A stretch of DNA of 64,000 bases from ZC4RG20 sp963782445 (GCA_963782445.1 CAWAJM010000001.1:124001-188000); one strand, 5' to 3'; shown: positions 9,684 to 19,063, counted from the stretch's first letter. The notes: generated from the letters alone by a model not told the origin. Translations and numbers: made by a program.

Positions 9684-9877
9684 GTGCAGTGCCTCGCTTT
9701 TAAGTCCGGTGTCGATCCGGAGGAATGTGCGTTCTCGAACTCAACGTCACGTCAACGCCGCCCGGCGGATGCTGCCGTGCCGGCCGCGCTCAATGTACCT
9801 CCGTCGCGCGCGGACGGCCAGCGTGCCGTGCGCGGCCCCTGCAGCGCGAGGCGCGCGGCGGTGATATTCTCGAGCTC

Positions 9878-10285
9878 ATGATCTTTTTCGGCCAGCGCGG
9901 AACGGGCGGCGGCCCGACTGCTCGCGGCGCGCCCTCGCAGACGCGGCGCCGGCGGCTCGGCTGGCTGTTGGCGCTCCTGGTCGCATCGGCGCCGCTGGCC
10001 GCTCCGGCGGCGGCGGCCTCGGCATGGGCGCCCGGTGTCGGCCCCGGCGCGCCCGCCGGCAGCCGGCAAGATCCCGAGGCGCCGCGCGCCGCGTCGCTGC
10101 AGCCGTCCACTTGGCTGCCGCCGCAGACGCTGCCCGGCGGCGACCCGCCGCGGTACGTCCCCGCGCCCTGCCCCGTGCCCTGCGACGTTCCGCCGCGCCG
10201 CGGCCTCGTCGAGCGCCTCGCACCGCGCGCGCCGCCCGCCGGCGCGCGGCCGCTCTACCTGACGACCCAGCGACTCCGAATCTGA
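9878..10285 (+). CDS. Hypothetical Pro/Ala-rich exported protein (weak)
   Basis: A possible 135-residue product with a basic N-terminus and one hydrophobic segment (LGWLLALLVASAPLAAPAAAASA) that could be a signal peptide. The rest is rich in Pro, Ala and Arg, with a cysteine pair (APCPVPCDVP). No convincing ribosome site precedes the ATG, other frames here are also open because of the GC content, and I recognise no family. The main argument for a gene is that the 700-bp gap before secD is otherwise empty. It could equally be non-coding. Confidence 0.3.
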   Translation: MIFFGQRGTGGGPTARGAPSQTRRRRLGWLLALLVASAPLAAPAAAASAWAPGVGPGAPAGSRQDPEAPRAASLQPSTWLPPQTLPGGDPPRYVPAPCPVPCDVPPRRGLVERLAPRAPPAGARPLYLTTQRLRI

Positions 10286-10298
10286 TTCCCGCCACCCG

Positions 10299-10320
10299 GC
10301 GGACCGGGTCCCCGGTCCGC
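10299..10320. repeat. Near-perfect palindrome upstream of secD
   Basis: Arms GCGGACCGGG (10299-10308) and CCCGGTCCGC (10311-10320) are exact inverted copies separated by TC. There is no T-tract, so it is a weak terminator candidate for the upstream hypothetical gene, or a protein-binding palindrome about 90 bp upstream of secD. Confidence 0.4.
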
Positions 10321-10408
10321 GCTCGCACGCTTCGCGCGCCGGCAGAGCGGGATCCGCGGCCGCGCGCCTCGCCGTCATGCGGATCCCGCTGCAGTTGGGT
10401 GCGGTCAG

Positions 10409-12304
10409 ATGAGTCGAAAATCGAAACGGTTACTCCGTGACCTCGGCGTGGCCTTCGTGGTGCTGTTGGGGGCGCTGCTCGCGGCGCCGACGTTCTTTCC
10501 CGTCGATCCCGTGATCCAGGTCAGCAACGAGAACGGTGCGCCGCTCGATGCGGCCGCGCTCGCGGGCGTGAAAGCGGCACTGCATGCGGACGCGGCGCCC
10601 GCGGGGCCGCCCGCGCTCGAGCAGGGCGCCGTTCGCCTGCGTTTCCCGACGATCGACGCGCAGCTGCGGGCCGGCCACGAGCTCGCGGCGGCGATGCCGG
10701 GCCGCATCGTCGCCTTCAATCTCAGGCCGCGCCTGCCTGCCTGGGTCACGGCCATCGGCCTGAAGCCCGTGACGCTGGGCCTCGACCTGCGCGGCGGCGT
10801 GCGCTTCGTCTATCAGGTGGTGCTCGACGCGGTCTCGCGCCAAGTGCTCGAGGGCGAGCTCGACGCTGTGCGCGCGGCACTGCGCGCGGCGCACATCAGG
10901 GCCGAAACCCGCATCGAAGGCGGTTCCGTCCTCGTCGTTGCGTTGCCGGGCCAAGCCCTGGGCCCGGCCCGGCGCGTCCTCGACCGCCTCGCTGCGCCCG
11001 GGGCGCCCGGCACACGCCCCGAGGTCGGCGAGCAGATCCGCGACGGTACGCGCGTGCTGACCGTGACGCCGCCCGCGGCCTTGCTCGAGGCGCGGCGCAG
11101 GGCCAGCGTCGAGCAGAACATCGCGACCTTGCGCAACCGCGTCAACGCCCTCGGTGTCTCGGAAGCCGTCGTCCAGGCACAGGGGCCGGACCGGATCCTC
11201 GTCGAGGTCCCCGGCGTGCAGGACCCCGCGCAGCTCGACCGCGTCCTGGGATCCACGGCCACGCTCGAATGGCGGCTCGTGGACATGGAGCACGACGCCG
11301 CCCGCGCCGCGCGGACGCACGTTGTCCCGCCGGGCAGCGTGCTGCGGTACGACCGGGCCGGCAATCCGCTGCTGCTGCATCGCGAGATCATCGCCTCGGG
11401 CGAGCAGCTCACGGACGCGACCTTCGGCTACTCGCAGGGCCGGCCCGCCGTGTTCGTGCGGCTCGACGGTATCGGCGCTGAGCGCATGCGCGCCGCCACG
11501 CTGCCGAACGTGGGCAAGCGCCTCGCGGTCGTCTACGTCGAGGCGAAGCGCGCACCGGTGCCTGCCGCGCCCGGAGCCGCGCCGCAGTATCGGATCGAGC
11601 GCCGCGAGACCGTGATCTTCGCCGGCCGCATCGACAATGTGCTCTCCGACCGTTTCCAGCTCGCGGGGCTGCCGCCCGTCGAAGCGAAGGACCTCGCGCT
11701 GCTGCTGCGTTCCGGCGCACTGGCCGCACCTTTATTCAAGGTGGACAGCGGCACGGTCAGTCCGACCCTCGGCCGGGCCAATATCGCCAAGGGCCGCCTC
11801 GCGCTGATCGCGGGCTTCGTCGGCGTCGTCGTGTTCATGGGCACCTACTACCGCGTCTTCGGCCTCATCGCCGACGCGGCCGTGTTCGCGAATCTGCTCA
11901 TCGTCATCGGCCTGTTGTCGCTGCTGCCGTCCGCGCTCACGCTGCCGGGCATGGCCGGCATCGTGCTGACCGTGGGCATGGCCGTCGACGCGAACGTGCT
12001 GATCTTCGAGCGCATCCGCGAAGAGCTGCGCCGAGGCTGCTCGCCGCTCGCGAGCATCGAGCAAGGCTATTCGAAAGCGTTCGCGACGATCGCAGACTCC
12101 AACGTCACGACGTTGATCGCCGGCGCCGTGCTGTTTGTCTTCGGCACGGGGCCCATCCGAGGTTTCGCGGTGACGCTGAGCCTCGGAGTGCTGAGCTCGA
12201 TGTTCACGGCCGTCGTCGGCACGCGCGTGCTCGTGGATCTCGTCTATGGAAGGCGAGCGCCGAAGCGCCTGCACATCGGCGCCCGCGCTGCGTCCTCGGC
12301 GTGA
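10409..12304 (+). CDS. secD: Protein translocase subunit SecD (orphan copy)
   Basis: A 631-residue membrane protein close to the usual SecD length. The first membrane segment lies near residues 11-30. The P1 region begins with LGLDLRGGVRFVYQV, and the C-terminal membrane bundle carries the conserved GMAVDANVLIFERIREELRRG, including the Asp equivalent to the proton-coupling residue of E. coli SecD. SecD works with SecF and YajC to pull exported proteins across the inner membrane using the proton gradient. Neither secF, yajC nor tgt is adjacent, unlike the standard operon. The usual His in LRGGxHF is Arg here. It may be a second, diverged copy. Confidence 0.9.
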   Translation: MSRKSKRLLRDLGVAFVVLLGALLAAPTFFPVDPVIQVSNENGAPLDAAALAGVKAALHADAAPAGPPALEQGAVRLRFPTIDAQLRAGHELAAAMPGRIVAFNLRPRLPAWVTAIGLKPVTLGLDLRGGVRFVYQVVLDAVSRQVLEGELDAVRAALRAAHIRAETRIEGGSVLVVALPGQALGPARRVLDRLAAPGAPGTRPEVGEQIRDGTRVLTVTPPAALLEARRRASVEQNIATLRNRVNALGVSEAVVQAQGPDRILVEVPGVQDPAQLDRVLGSTATLEWRLVDMEHDAARAARTHVVPPGSVLRYDRAGNPLLLHREIIASGEQLTDATFGYSQGRPAVFVRLDGIGAERMRAATLPNVGKRLAVVYVEAKRAPVPAAPGAAPQYRIERRETVIFAGRIDNVLSDRFQLAGLPPVEAKDLALLLRSGALAAPLFKVDSGTVSPTLGRANIAKGRLALIAGFVGVVVFMGTYYRVFGLIADAAVFANLLIVIGLLSLLPSALTLPGMAGIVLTVGMAVDANVLIFERIREELRRGCSPLASIEQGYSKAFATIADSNVTTLIAGAVLFVFGTGPIRGFAVTLSLGVLSSMFTAVVGTRVLVDLVYGRRAPKRLHIGARAASSA

Positions 12305-12402
12305 TGCGAAAAGACCTCGATGGAGGGTGTCTGCGCCGCCGAGCTCGATAGCGAATGCGCGTATACTGCCGGCATCGATCACGGGTCTTCGGGGGAGGGC
12401 GT

Positions 12403-13464
12403 GTGAACCGGCGAAAATTTCTCGTGCGAACGGCGCAGTGTGGCGGCGCGGCCCTGCTGGCAGGGCCCGGGGGCTCGATTCGCGGCGCGCCGGCGCGCAA
12501 GCGGGTCATCGTCGGCGGACGGCCCGCAAAGGTCGTCGACGTGCATGCACACTGCGTGATCCCGGATCTCGAGCGGCTCGTGCCCGATGCCGGCGCGCCC
12601 CGGAACCGCATGGCCTCGCTGGTCCTCGGCCCGGCACGACTCGAGCTCATGGACGCGCGCGGCATCGACGTGCAGGCGCTCAGCATCAACCAGTTCTGGT
12701 GGTACTCCAAGGACGAGGACGTCGCGGCCCGCATCGTCGCGGCGCACGACGCGGCGCTGGCCGCCTGGTGCCGAGCCCACCCCGATCGCTTCGTCGCGCT
12801 CTCGTCCGTCGCGCTGCAGCACCCGGAGCTCGCGGCCCGGCAGCTCGAGCACGCCGTGCATGAGCTCGGTCACCGCGGTGCGGCCATCGGCGGCAATATC
12901 GCCGGCGAACCGCCGACTTCGGGCAAGTACGATCCGTTCTGGGCGAAGGCCGAGCAACTCGGCGTGCCGGTGTTCATGCATCCGACCAATGCCGAGAACC
13001 TCGTGCGTGCAGGCGCGCTCGCGGGCCGCGGCGATCTCGCCAACATCATCGGCAATCCATTCGAGACGACGGTCTTCCTGTCGCACATGATTTTCGACGG
13101 CACGCTCGATCGCTTCCCGGATCTCAAGCTCTGCGCGGCCCACGGGGGCGGCTTCCTGCCGTCCTATCTCGGCCGAACGGACGTCGCCTGCAAAGTGCGG
13201 CCGAACGCGCAGTGTGCGAATCGCCGCGCGCCGAGCGAGTACTTCAAGGACCGAATCCTCGTCGACTCGATGGTGTTCACGCCGGAGGGCCTGCGCCATC
13301 TCGTCGCCGAGACGGGCCCGACTCAGGTCGTCTACGGCTCGGATATTCCCTACGCCTGGCCCGATACGATCGATCTCATCGCCTCGGCGCCCTCGTTGGA
13401 CGCGGGCGAGAAGACGGCGATTCTCGGGGGCAATCTCGTGCGTCTGCTCAGGCTGGCGGGCTAG
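12403..13464 (+). CDS. Tat-exported amidohydrolase (ACMSD-like family)
   Basis: I chose the GTG at 12403 because GGGGGAGGG lies a few bases before it and because it begins a Tat-like signal (VNRRKFLVRTAQCGGAALLAG). The mature part of this 353-residue protein belongs to the amidohydrolase_2 family. It has the metal-binding HAH in VVDVHAHCVIPD, GVPVFMHPTN with the third His, AAHGGGFLP with the fourth, and VYGSDIPYAWP with the catalytic Asp. Relatives include aminocarboxymuconate-semialdehyde decarboxylase and other non-oxidative aromatic decarboxylases. Export through Tat fits a protein that folds around its metal in the cytoplasm. The natural substrate is unknown. It is probably monocistronic. 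Confidence 0.85.
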   Translation: MNRRKFLVRTAQCGGAALLAGPGGSIRGAPARKRVIVGGRPAKVVDVHAHCVIPDLERLVPDAGAPRNRMASLVLGPARLELMDARGIDVQALSINQFWWYSKDEDVAARIVAAHDAALAAWCRAHPDRFVALSSVALQHPELAARQLEHAVHELGHRGAAIGGNIAGEPPTSGKYDPFWAKAEQLGVPVFMHPTNAENLVRAGALAGRGDLANIIGNPFETTVFLSHMIFDGTLDRFPDLKLCAAHGGGFLPSYLGRTDVACKVRPNAQCANRRAPSEYFKDRILVDSMVFTPEGLRHLVAETGPTQVVYGSDIPYAWPDTIDLIASAPSLDAGEKTAILGGNLVRLLRLAG

Positions 13465-13698
13465 CCCCGCCCCGCGTCACTCGGACCGCGGACAAGATCA
13501 TACTGGAGAAGAGATCGTCAGCCGCACGGCGCTGCGATATACTCGGGAACGTGAGGTAACGGGACGGCGTAGGCGCGCCAGCGTTGGCGTCCCCATCGTC
13601 GAACAATCATAACCTCGTGAGACGCACCCCGGGGGACGCCCGCGTAGCCTCCACGTCGCCGCCGGTCGTAGACATCAACGGTGATGAGGGGAACGACT
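13465..13698. other. Intergenic region without recognised features
   Basis: These 234 bases separate the Tat amidohydrolase from the small DUF6152 gene. They contain stop codons in all frames. I see no tRNA, hairpin with a T-tract, or good promoter hexamer pair, apart from the purine-rich ribosome site (GAGGGGA, 13686-13692) of the next gene. Confidence 0.5.
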
Positions 13699-14088
13699 AT
13701 GCGAGCGATTTACAGAGCATTCGCTCTCTCGGCTGCGGTTGGCTTCAGTGCGTCCGTCTCGGCCCATCACGGGTTCGCCACCGAGTTCGATCGGGCTCGT
13801 CCCGTCGAGCTGACGGGCACGGTGACGCGGGTCGAATGGGCCAATCCCCACGTCCGGTTCTTTCTCGACGTGCGCGACGCTCAGGGTAAACCCGAGAACT
13901 GGGCCTTCGAGCTCGGCAGCCCCAATAGACTGGAGCGCCGGGGCTGGACGCCGACTTCGCTGCGGATCGGGGAGCTCATCAGGATCGACGGCGTGCGCGC
14001 CAAGGACGGCGCACGCAGAGCCGGCGTACGCACGCTGACGCTCCCGACTGGAAAGAGGCTCTCCGGCGCGATCAGGGCATTGCAGTAA
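13699..14088 (+). CDS. DUF6152-type exported protein
   Basis: A 129-residue protein. I prefer the ATG at 13699 over in-frame starts 15-18 bases upstream, because GAGGGGA at 13686-13692 is well spaced for it. A signal peptide ends at VSA, giving a mature N-terminus beginning HHGFATEFDRARPVELTGTV. The AHH start followed by a tight beta-rich domain (VTRVEWANPHVRFFLDVRD) is characteristic of the DUF6152 family. A paralogous domain is at the N-terminus of the 35587-36669 product. The exposed N-terminal His-His could bind metal, but function is not known. It is separated from its convergent MBL neighbour by a strong hairpin. Confidence 0.75.
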   Translation: MRAIYRAFALSAAVGFSASVSAHHGFATEFDRARPVELTGTVTRVEWANPHVRFFLDVRDAQGKPENWAFELGSPNRLERRGWTPTSLRIGELIRIDGVRAKDGARRAGVRTLTLPTGKRLSGAIRALQ

Positions 14089-14097
14089 GCGCGTCCC

Positions 14098-14127
14098 GCC
14101 CGCCGGCGGGCGAAGCCGCCGGCGGGC
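14098..14127. terminator. GC-rich hairpin between convergent genes
   Basis: A 12-bp perfect stem (14098-14109 with 14116-14127) closes a 6-base loop. It lies 10 bases after the DUF6152 stop and 19 bases before the stop of the convergent MBL gene. There is no T-tract, so it may act as a bidirectional terminator or an mRNA 3'-end stabiliser. Confidence 0.6.
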
Positions 14128-14145
14128 GAGACGCGATTCGAGCCT

Positions 14146-15030
14146 CTACTTCTTGGCCAGCTCTTCGTAGGTCGTATCGACGAAGCTCGGGAACCGAGGC
14201 TTGGCCTGGCCCGGCGCCGGCATGTCGTGCAACGCTTTCTTGATCGCGTCCAGCGACTCGCCCTGCTTGACCATGGCCGCGATCTCGCCGCGCTTGGCCT
14301 TGGCATTGGCGAGCCGCGTCTGGACCTGCGCCTTCGTCTGCGGGTCGCCGTGCCCGGGGACGTAGGTTTCGGCATCGAGCGCGACGAGCGCGGACACGAA
14401 CTTGATCCAGCCGGCCGAGCTGCCGTGCTTTTGCAGGTGGATCAGCGGGTCCGGCAGCGTGGTCGCGATCAGGTCGCCCGTGACGACGAGCTTCTGGTTC
14501 GGCAGGTAGACGGCCAGATCGCCGCTCGTGTGCGCCGGCGCGATGTGGATCAGCTGGAGCGGCACCCCGTCGATCGTCTTCGACTGGCGCATCTTGCTTA
14601 CGACCATGGTCGGCATGGCCTCCTTGGGCGGCGCGCCGCGGCCGCCCGCGGCTGCGGCCTGCTTCTGCTCCATCTCGTTGTTCTTCGTCGCGATAACGGT
14701 CACGCCGTGCGGAAAGGCCGGCAGGCCGTTGATGTGGTCCCCATCGCTGTGAGTCTCGATGACGGTCGTGATGGGCTTGCTCGTGAGCTTGGCCACCTCG
14801 TCGACGACCTCCTTGCCGTAGGCCGGAGAGATCTTCGCATCGACGACGATGACGCCGTTGTCGCCGATGACGATCGTCGAGTTGCCGCCGCCGCCTTCGG
14901 CGACGTAGACGTTGTCCCGGAGTTTCTTGACGGTCAGCGGCTGAACGCTCGGTTGCGCCAGGACGCCGGTTGCGAATACGCCCGCGACTGCGAGCAACGC
15001 AAACCGCAGAGAGACATTTCGGTGAAGCAT
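14146..15030 (-). CDS. Exported metallo-beta-lactamase-fold hydrolase
   Basis: A 294-residue protein with a signal peptide (residues 1-26, ...GVFATGVLAQ). The MBL zinc motif is ETHSDGDHINGLPAF, i.e. H-x-D-x-D-H, in which the second position of the usual HxHxDH is Asp instead of His. Further ligand regions IAPAHTSGDLAVYLPNQK and VTGDLIA, and YVPGHGDP with the last His, are present. The His-to-Asp change is common in some exported MBL hydrolases and may reduce the metal site to a different geometry. A Lys/Gln-rich insertion follows the first motif. Convergent with the DUF6152 gene and divergent from the PQQ dehydrogenase. Confidence 0.85.
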   Translation of the reverse strand: MLHRNVSLRFALLAVAGVFATGVLAQPSVQPLTVKKLRDNVYVAEGGGGNSTIVIGDNGVIVVDAKISPAYGKEVVDEVAKLTSKPITTVIETHSDGDHINGLPAFPHGVTVIATKNNEMEQKQAAAAGGRGAPPKEAMPTMVVSKMRQSKTIDGVPLQLIHIAPAHTSGDLAVYLPNQKLVVTGDLIATTLPDPLIHLQKHGSSAGWIKFVSALVALDAETYVPGHGDPQTKAQVQTRLANAKAKRGEIAAMVKQGESLDAIKKALHDMPAPGQAKPRFPSFVDTTYEELAKK

Positions 15031-15216
15031 TGGTAACGCCCCTATTTCGAGAAGGAATCGAAGCTGATCGGCGGCGCCTGGCTTTTTGCTGATTGGAGGG
15101 CGCCGTGTGCCGTTGCCGGCAGCACTTCGACGTTATCACAGCGCCGGCTGCTGCGCGATCCGCGCTGCAGTGCTATAACGTCCTGCAGCCGAGAATAAGA
15201 ACGATCGGGGGGAGCT

Positions 15217-17178
15217 ATGAGAGCGGGGCAGCCGCCGACCGAGCGCAGCGCGGCAGCCGCCGCGCGCGATTCGAAGCGCGCGCGGGCGCGCGGCCGTTTC
15301 CGGCGGGCGGCGTGCGCTGCGGCGCTGGGGCTCGGCGCCGCGGCCGGCGCGGCCGTCGGCCAGAGTGCCGCCCAGACGCCCGGGCCCGACGGCGGCGCCG
15401 TCTTCGCCAAGACGTGCGCGGCCTGTCATTTGAGGCCCGCGCCCGATTCGCGTGCGCCGAGCCGGGAGATCCTGGCCGAGCTCGCGCCCGAGGCCATCGT
15501 CACGACGTTGACGACCGGCAACATGTTTCGGCAGGGCAGCGCGTTGACGCCCGCGGAGCGGGACGCCGTTGCGGCGTACCTTGCCGGCAGACCGGTCGGC
15601 ACGGCGGCGCCGCCCTCGGCCGTCGGCCGATGCGAGGGCACGGCGCCGCCGATGACGGGGCCGGAGCAGGGGCCGGCGTGGAACGGCTGGGGCAACGGCC
15701 CGAGCAACACACGCTTTCAGCCCGCGCGGGCGGCGGGCCTGGCGGCCCAACGGGTTTCGCACCTGGAACTCGCCTGGGCTTTCGGCTTCCCCGGCGTCAA
15801 CTCGGCGCGCGCACAGCCCGCAGTCGTCGCGGGCCGGCTGTTCGTCGGCAGCGAGAGTGGCGATCTGTACGCACTCGACGCCAGGACGGGCTGCACGTGG
15901 TGGACCTACCACGCGCGGTCGGGCATTCGCACGGCCGTATCGGTCGGCCGCTACGAGACGGCCGCGGGCGCGGGCTACGCGGTCTACTTCGCCGACATGG
16001 GCGCGACGGCTTACGCCGTCGATGCCGCCACGGGCACCGAGCTCTGGCACCGGAGGGTGGACGCGCATCCGTACGCCCAGTCGACGGGCGCGCCCACGCT
16101 CTATGCCGGCCGCCTCTACGTGCCGACCTCGGGCGTCGGCGAGGAAGGCCGCGGGGGGCAGGCCGGATACGCGTGCTGCACGTTCCGCGGCAGCGTCACG
16201 GCCCTCGACGCGAGCACCGGGCGGGTGGTTTGGAAGTCCTATACGATTCCGGAGGCGCCGAAACCGCGCGGCCGCAATGCCGAGGGCATCCAGACCTTCG
16301 GACCGGCCGGCGGCGGGGTCTGGTCGGCGCCGACCGTCGACGCGAAGCGCGGCCTGATCTATGTCGCCACTGGCAATGGCTACGCCGATCCGCCCCAGAA
16401 GACGACAGACGCCGTGCTCGCGCTCGACATCGCCACCGGCCGCATTCGCTGGGCGAGTCAGCCGATCCCCGACAACGTCTGGGCCGGCGGCTGCAAGGCG
16501 GATGGGAAACCCAATGCCAACTGCCCGGCCGAGCTCGGCATCGACGCGGATTTCTCGGATTCGCCCGTGCTCGCGACGCGCGCGGACGGCCGCGACATTC
16601 TTCTCGTCCAGCAGAAGGCCGGCCTCGCTTACGGCTTCGATCCGGATGCGCGCGGGGCGCTCGTCTGGCGTTACCGCACGGGTCACGGCAGCAGCCTGGG
16701 CGGCCAATGGGGCGGGGCCGTCGACGGTCAGCGCGCGTATTTCGGCGTCGCCGACACGTTGTCCCCGATGCCGGGCGGCATCCGCGCCGTCGATGTCACG
16801 ACGGGCCGCCAGCTCTGGTCGCGCCCGCCCGCGAAGAAGCTCTGCGGCACGCAGCGCGGCTGCAGCGCCTCGCAGGGCGCCGCGGTGACCGCGATTCCGG
16901 GCGTCGTGTTCTCGGGCTCGAGCGACGGCGGCCTGCGCGCGTATGCGGCCGCGGACGGTTCGCTGCTGTGGCAGTACGATACCAACCGCGCGTTCGAGAC
17001 CGTCAACGGCGTCAAGGCGCACGGCGGTGCCATGGACGGGCCGGGCGCCGTCGTCGTCGACGGCATGGTCTACGTCGAATCGGGATACGTGAGCCTCGTC
17101 GGCCGGCCCGGCAACGTGCTGCTCGCGTTCAAAGCGCCGGATCGACCTGTGGGCGCGAGCGCCGTTTCGATTGAGTAA
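15217..17178 (+). CDS. Cytochrome c-PQQ beta-propeller dehydrogenase (polyvinyl-alcohol-dehydrogenase-like)
   Basis: A 653-residue exported quinohaemoprotein, with the ATG at 15217 behind GGGGGGAGC. After a long Arg-rich signal region, a c-type haem site CAACH is at residues 67-71, with a candidate axial Met in NMFRQGS. A PQQ-type eight-bladed propeller follows, with repeated A-x-D-x-x-T-G-x-x-x-W motifs (ALDARTGCTWWTYHA, AVDAATGTELWHRR, ALDIATGRIRWAS). A Cys-rich insert (GGCKADGKPNANC) is typical of polyvinyl-alcohol dehydrogenase-like members. The family oxidises secondary alcohols in the periplasm and passes electrons to the haem. The natural substrate could be a polymer or small alcohol. 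Confidence 0.85.
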   Translation: MRAGQPPTERSAAAAARDSKRARARGRFRRAACAAALGLGAAAGAAVGQSAAQTPGPDGGAVFAKTCAACHLRPAPDSRAPSREILAELAPEAIVTTLTTGNMFRQGSALTPAERDAVAAYLAGRPVGTAAPPSAVGRCEGTAPPMTGPEQGPAWNGWGNGPSNTRFQPARAAGLAAQRVSHLELAWAFGFPGVNSARAQPAVVAGRLFVGSESGDLYALDARTGCTWWTYHARSGIRTAVSVGRYETAAGAGYAVYFADMGATAYAVDAATGTELWHRRVDAHPYAQSTGAPTLYAGRLYVPTSGVGEEGRGGQAGYACCTFRGSVTALDASTGRVVWKSYTIPEAPKPRGRNAEGIQTFGPAGGGVWSAPTVDAKRGLIYVATGNGYADPPQKTTDAVLALDIATGRIRWASQPIPDNVWAGGCKADGKPNANCPAELGIDADFSDSPVLATRADGRDILLVQQKAGLAYGFDPDARGALVWRYRTGHGSSLGGQWGGAVDGQRAYFGVADTLSPMPGGIRAVDVTTGRQLWSRPPAKKLCGTQRGCSASQGAAVTAIPGVVFSGSSDGGLRAYAAADGSLLWQYDTNRAFETVNGVKAHGGAMDGPGAVVVDGMVYVESGYVSLVGRPGNVLLAFKAPDRPVGASAVSIE

Positions 17179-17199
17179 GTGGTTACGCGGAGACGAACG

Positions 17200-18117
17200 A
17201 TGACGATCTATCGAGCCTTCCTCTCGCTGCTCCGGTGTCTGCCGATCGCGATGCTTCTACCGGCGGCCGTGCACGCGCAAGATGCGGCCGCCGAGAAGAT
17301 CATCGTCTCCGGTGCTTCGGGGCATCTCGGCGGCCTCACGGTAGAAGCCCTGCTGGCACGCGGCGTCGCGCCGAGCCGGCTGATCCTCGTGAGCCGCACG
17401 CCCGAGAAGCTCGAGAAGTACGGAGCCATGGGCGCGAGCCTGCGCTTCGGCGATTTCACGAAGCCCGAGTCGCTGCCCGCCGCTTACGCCGGCGGCGCGC
17501 GCATGCTGCTCATCAGCGTGGGCGGCACGAAAACCGAGCCGGCCGTCACGCTGCTGCGCCGTGCCATCGCGGCCGCGAAGGCGGACGGCATCAAGCAGAT
17601 CGCCTACACGTCCTACGTCGGGATCTCGCACGGCGATACGGCGGGTCTCGCCGCTAACCACCAACAGACGGAGGCGGATCTCAAAGCGAGCGGCATCCCG
17701 TGGACGATGCTGCGCAATTCGATCTACATGGATGGGCTCGTGGGCCAGGCGGCGCGCATGATCGCCGCCGGCCGCGCCACGATACCGCCCAACGAGCATC
17801 CTATCGGTTACATCACGCGCGCGGACTGCGCCGCCGCCGCGGCGGCCGTCCTGACGACGCCCGGGCACGAGTACAAGGCCTACGACATCACGGGCCCCGA
17901 GCTGCTCGGCGTGCGCAAGATCGCGGCCGTCGCCGCGGACGTCACGGGCAAGCCCGTCGAGGTCGTCCAAGGCGGAGCCGATGCGAAGCCCGGTTTCGGC
18001 CGGCCGCAGATGAGCTTCGTGAGCGGCGATTTTCGCAAGCTCACCGGCCGCGAGCCGACGAGTGTGCGGGAACTGTTCGAGAGCCACAAGGCCGCCCTGC
18101 TGACGACCGGCCGATGA
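17200..18117 (+). CDS. NmrA/QorB-like NAD(P)-binding protein with a signal peptide
   Basis: A 305-residue protein beginning at the ATG at 17200 after CGGAGA. Residues 1-27 form a clear Sec signal (FLSLLRCLPIAMLLPAAVHAQ), directly followed by a Rossmann fold with the nucleotide motif SGASGHLGG. The body (NmrA-like; TSYVGISHGDTAGLAANHQQ, WTMLRNSIYMDGL) is close to QorB-type quinone oxidoreductases. Such enzymes normally sit in the cytoplasm where NADPH is available, so export is odd. It follows the PQQ dehydrogenase by 21 bases and is likely in the same operon. A redox partner role is speculative. Confidence 0.8.
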   Translation: MTIYRAFLSLLRCLPIAMLLPAAVHAQDAAAEKIIVSGASGHLGGLTVEALLARGVAPSRLILVSRTPEKLEKYGAMGASLRFGDFTKPESLPAAYAGGARMLLISVGGTKTEPAVTLLRRAIAAAKADGIKQIAYTSYVGISHGDTAGLAANHQQTEADLKASGIPWTMLRNSIYMDGLVGQAARMIAAGRATIPPNEHPIGYITRADCAAAAAAVLTTPGHEYKAYDITGPELLGVRKIAAVAADVTGKPVEVVQGGADAKPGFGRPQMSFVSGDFRKLTGREPTSVRELFESHKAALLTTGR

Positions 18118-18201
18118 GGCGCGCGAACGTGCCCGTACCGACCGTGACTGATAGACTCCGAACGCATTCGGCTCCGCCGAACGCTACAGAAGGATCCAGT
18201 C

Positions 18202-19063
18202 ATGAAGAAATTCGCTCCAATGATCGTTTTCCCTATTGCAATCATATTGATTCTGATAGCAACGGGTTTCTATACCATTCCGGCAGGTGAACGCGGCGTT
18301 CTCTTGACGTTCAACGCCGTCCAGCCCGGCGTCGTTCTGCCCGGCGCGCACGTGAAGATTCCGTTCGCGCAAGCCGTACGGACCATGAATATCCAGGTGC
18401 AGAAATTCACTGCGCAGGAGTCGGCGGCCTCGCAGGATCTGCAGGAACGTCTCGACGACCGTCGCCGTGAACTTTCACCTCGACCCGACGAAGGTGGACG
18501 AGCTCTACAAGAACGTCGGCTCCGCAGCCGATCTGGAGCAGAAGATTTTGAACCCGGCGGTATCCAACGCCGTCAAGGCCGTGACGGCGCGCTACAACGC
18601 CGAGGACCTCGTCAAGAACCGCGACGAGGTTCGCAAGGGAATCGAGGAGGAGGTACGTGGTTCGCTCGAGAAGTACAGCGCCGAAGTGGACGCCGTGAAC
18701 ATCACCGACTTCAAGTTCTCGAGCGAATACTCCCACGCCATCGAGCAGAAGCAGGTCGCGCAGCAGCGGGCGCTGCAGGCTCAATACGACTTGGACAAGG
18801 TCAAGATCGACGCGCAGCAGAGCGTCGTCAAGGCCGAGGCGAGCGCCAAGGCGACCGTGGTCGCCGCCGAGGCCGAAGCGAAGGCGCTCGAGCTCAAGCA
18901 GAAGGCCGTGACGCCCGAGCTCATCATGCTGAACGCCGTGCAGAAGTGGAACGGCACGCTGCCGACCATGATGACGGCGGGCTCGGGAACGACGCCGATG
19001 TTCGACTTCAGCCGCTTCGTGCCGGCCCCGGAGCCGGCGGGCAAGGCTCGCGCGGCCAAATAG
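18202..19063 (+). pseudogene. Prohibitin/SPFH-domain membrane protein with one-base frameshift
   Basis: The N-terminal part (ATG at 18202, after AGAAGGA) has one membrane segment (IVFPIAIILILIATGFYTI) and the SPFH start (PAGERGVLLTFNAVQPGVV...GAHVKIPF). The frame breaks after ASQDLQ and resumes one base later with VSTTVAVNFHLDP, then the long coiled-coil with KASAKATVVAAEAEAKA-type repeats and the end at 19063. The plus strand reads GAACGTC at 18445-18451. Removing one A gives GACGTC and the canonical DLQDVSTTVAVNFHLD, making a 286-residue protein. SPFH proteins form oligomeric rings that organise membranes and proteases. The base composition is slightly less GC-rich at the 5' end than in the neighbours. 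Confidence 0.85.
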
